Of a stretch of 64,000 bases of DNA, positions 63,801 to 64,000 are shown piece after piece; position 1 is the stretch's first letter, and the number at the start of each line of letters is the position of its first letter. Position numbers and translations under genes: made by a program. Below the pieces are notes generated by a model that saw only the letters and a list, made by a program, of their open reading frames with translations, made no database searches and was not told the origin of the DNA. Origin of the DNA: Dokdonella sp. Lineage in GTDB: Bacteria; Pseudomonadota; Gammaproteobacteria; Xanthomonadales; Rhodanobacteraceae. The stretch covers positions 16,515 through 80,514 of the forward strand of contig JALOBC010000015.1 of NCBI GenBank assembly GCA_023228465.1, given 5' to 3'.

Positions 63801-64000
63801 ATGTCCACGCAATACAGACCCACCAGCCCAGCCTCGCGCTGGACACGCTGGCTCAGCTCGACCCTGCTCGCCTTCCTGTGCGTCGGCGCCCTGCCGGCCA
63901 TGGCGGCCACCACCTGGTACGTGCGCGCCGATGGCGGCACGCCCGCCCAATGCACCGGCCGCAGCGATGCCGCCTATCCGGGCAGCGGCAGCAACCAGGC
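63801..64000 (+). CDS. Secreted protein, start only, possibly a right-handed beta-helix protein
   Basis: 66 residues to the window edge. A signal peptide with a charged start (MSTQYRPTSPASRWTRW) and hydrophobic core (LSSTLLAFLCVGALPAMA) precedes TTWYVRADGGTPAQCTG and YPGSGSNQA. That beginning resembles what I remember of secreted parallel beta-helix proteins (YVRxDGG...QCTG...YPGSG), which would suit a polysaccharide lyase or surface protein. The body of the protein is outside the window, so the class is tentative. Confidence 0.6.
   Translation, partial: MSTQYRPTSPASRWTRWLSSTLLAFLCVGALPAMAATTWYVRADGGTPAQCTGRSDAAYPGSGSNQ

Overview
The window is about 64 kb of very GC-rich, densely packed DNA with strong GC-ending codon bias. 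Gene content and style point to a gammaproteobacterium of the order Xanthomonadales/Lysobacterales: a TrpR-like regulator ahead of hisGDC, a moxR-DUF58-BatA-DUF4175 operon, a twin-arginine-signal TldD, short GATTCCC-type intergenic repeats, and secreted proteins carrying an IFxDGFE-like motif. I cannot name the genus from sequence alone. I saw no tRNA, rRNA, CRISPR array or replication origin.

Layout. 1-3.6 kb: a histidine operon on the minus strand (TrpR-family regulator, hisG, hisD, hisC cut by the left edge) behind a near-perfect palindrome that is a good operator candidate. 3.7-10.7 kb: a five-gene minus-strand moxR operon in which each downstream gene starts on the stop codon of the one before, or within a few bases of it. 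11-16 kb: a secreted beta-propeller protein, a Tat-exported DUF4159 protein and a TldD/TldE protease pair. 16.3-17.3 kb: queD and a phasin gene with a TGC-rich inverted repeat in its promoter. 17.5-25.2 kb: the complete F1Fo ATP synthase operon atpIBEFHAGDC, with repeats in three of its gaps. 25.3-33.5 kb: accessory genes, namely a polytopic membrane protein, two tandem paralogous secreted proteins, an IS30-type transposase remnant, an M28 peptidase, an FG-GAP-like secreted protein and a TPR-sulfotransferase.

33.7-64 kb is the most interesting part. GlmU (UDP-GlcNAc synthesis) and a UDP-HexNAc dehydrogenase (nucleotide-sugar uronate supply) are followed by a JmjC/cupin-like protein. Next come two overlapping megasynthases, A-T-KS-AT-T-aminotransferase and C-A-T-C-T. 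These run into a full exopolysaccharide locus: export lipoprotein, chain-length protein, a kinase-like ATPase with a broken P-loop, an outer-membrane protein, a polysaccharide deacetylase, four glycosyltransferases, an asparagine-synthase-type amidotransferase and an O-antigen-ligase/polymerase. The window ends inside a secreted protein gene.

Read by hand, the adenylation codes suggest a valine-like starter and glycine; the acyltransferase looks malonyl-specific; there is no ketoreductase and no thioesterase. The assembly line therefore appears to build a small beta,gamma-diamino acyl-glycine and then to rely on a terminal C-T pair for release. My inference is that this amino-acyl unit may decorate, or be made together with, the uronate-containing polysaccharide. 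A 16-base motif with one mismatch lies upstream of both the megasynthase genes and the last gene, which suggests shared control; the first copy overlaps a CRP/Clp-like site.
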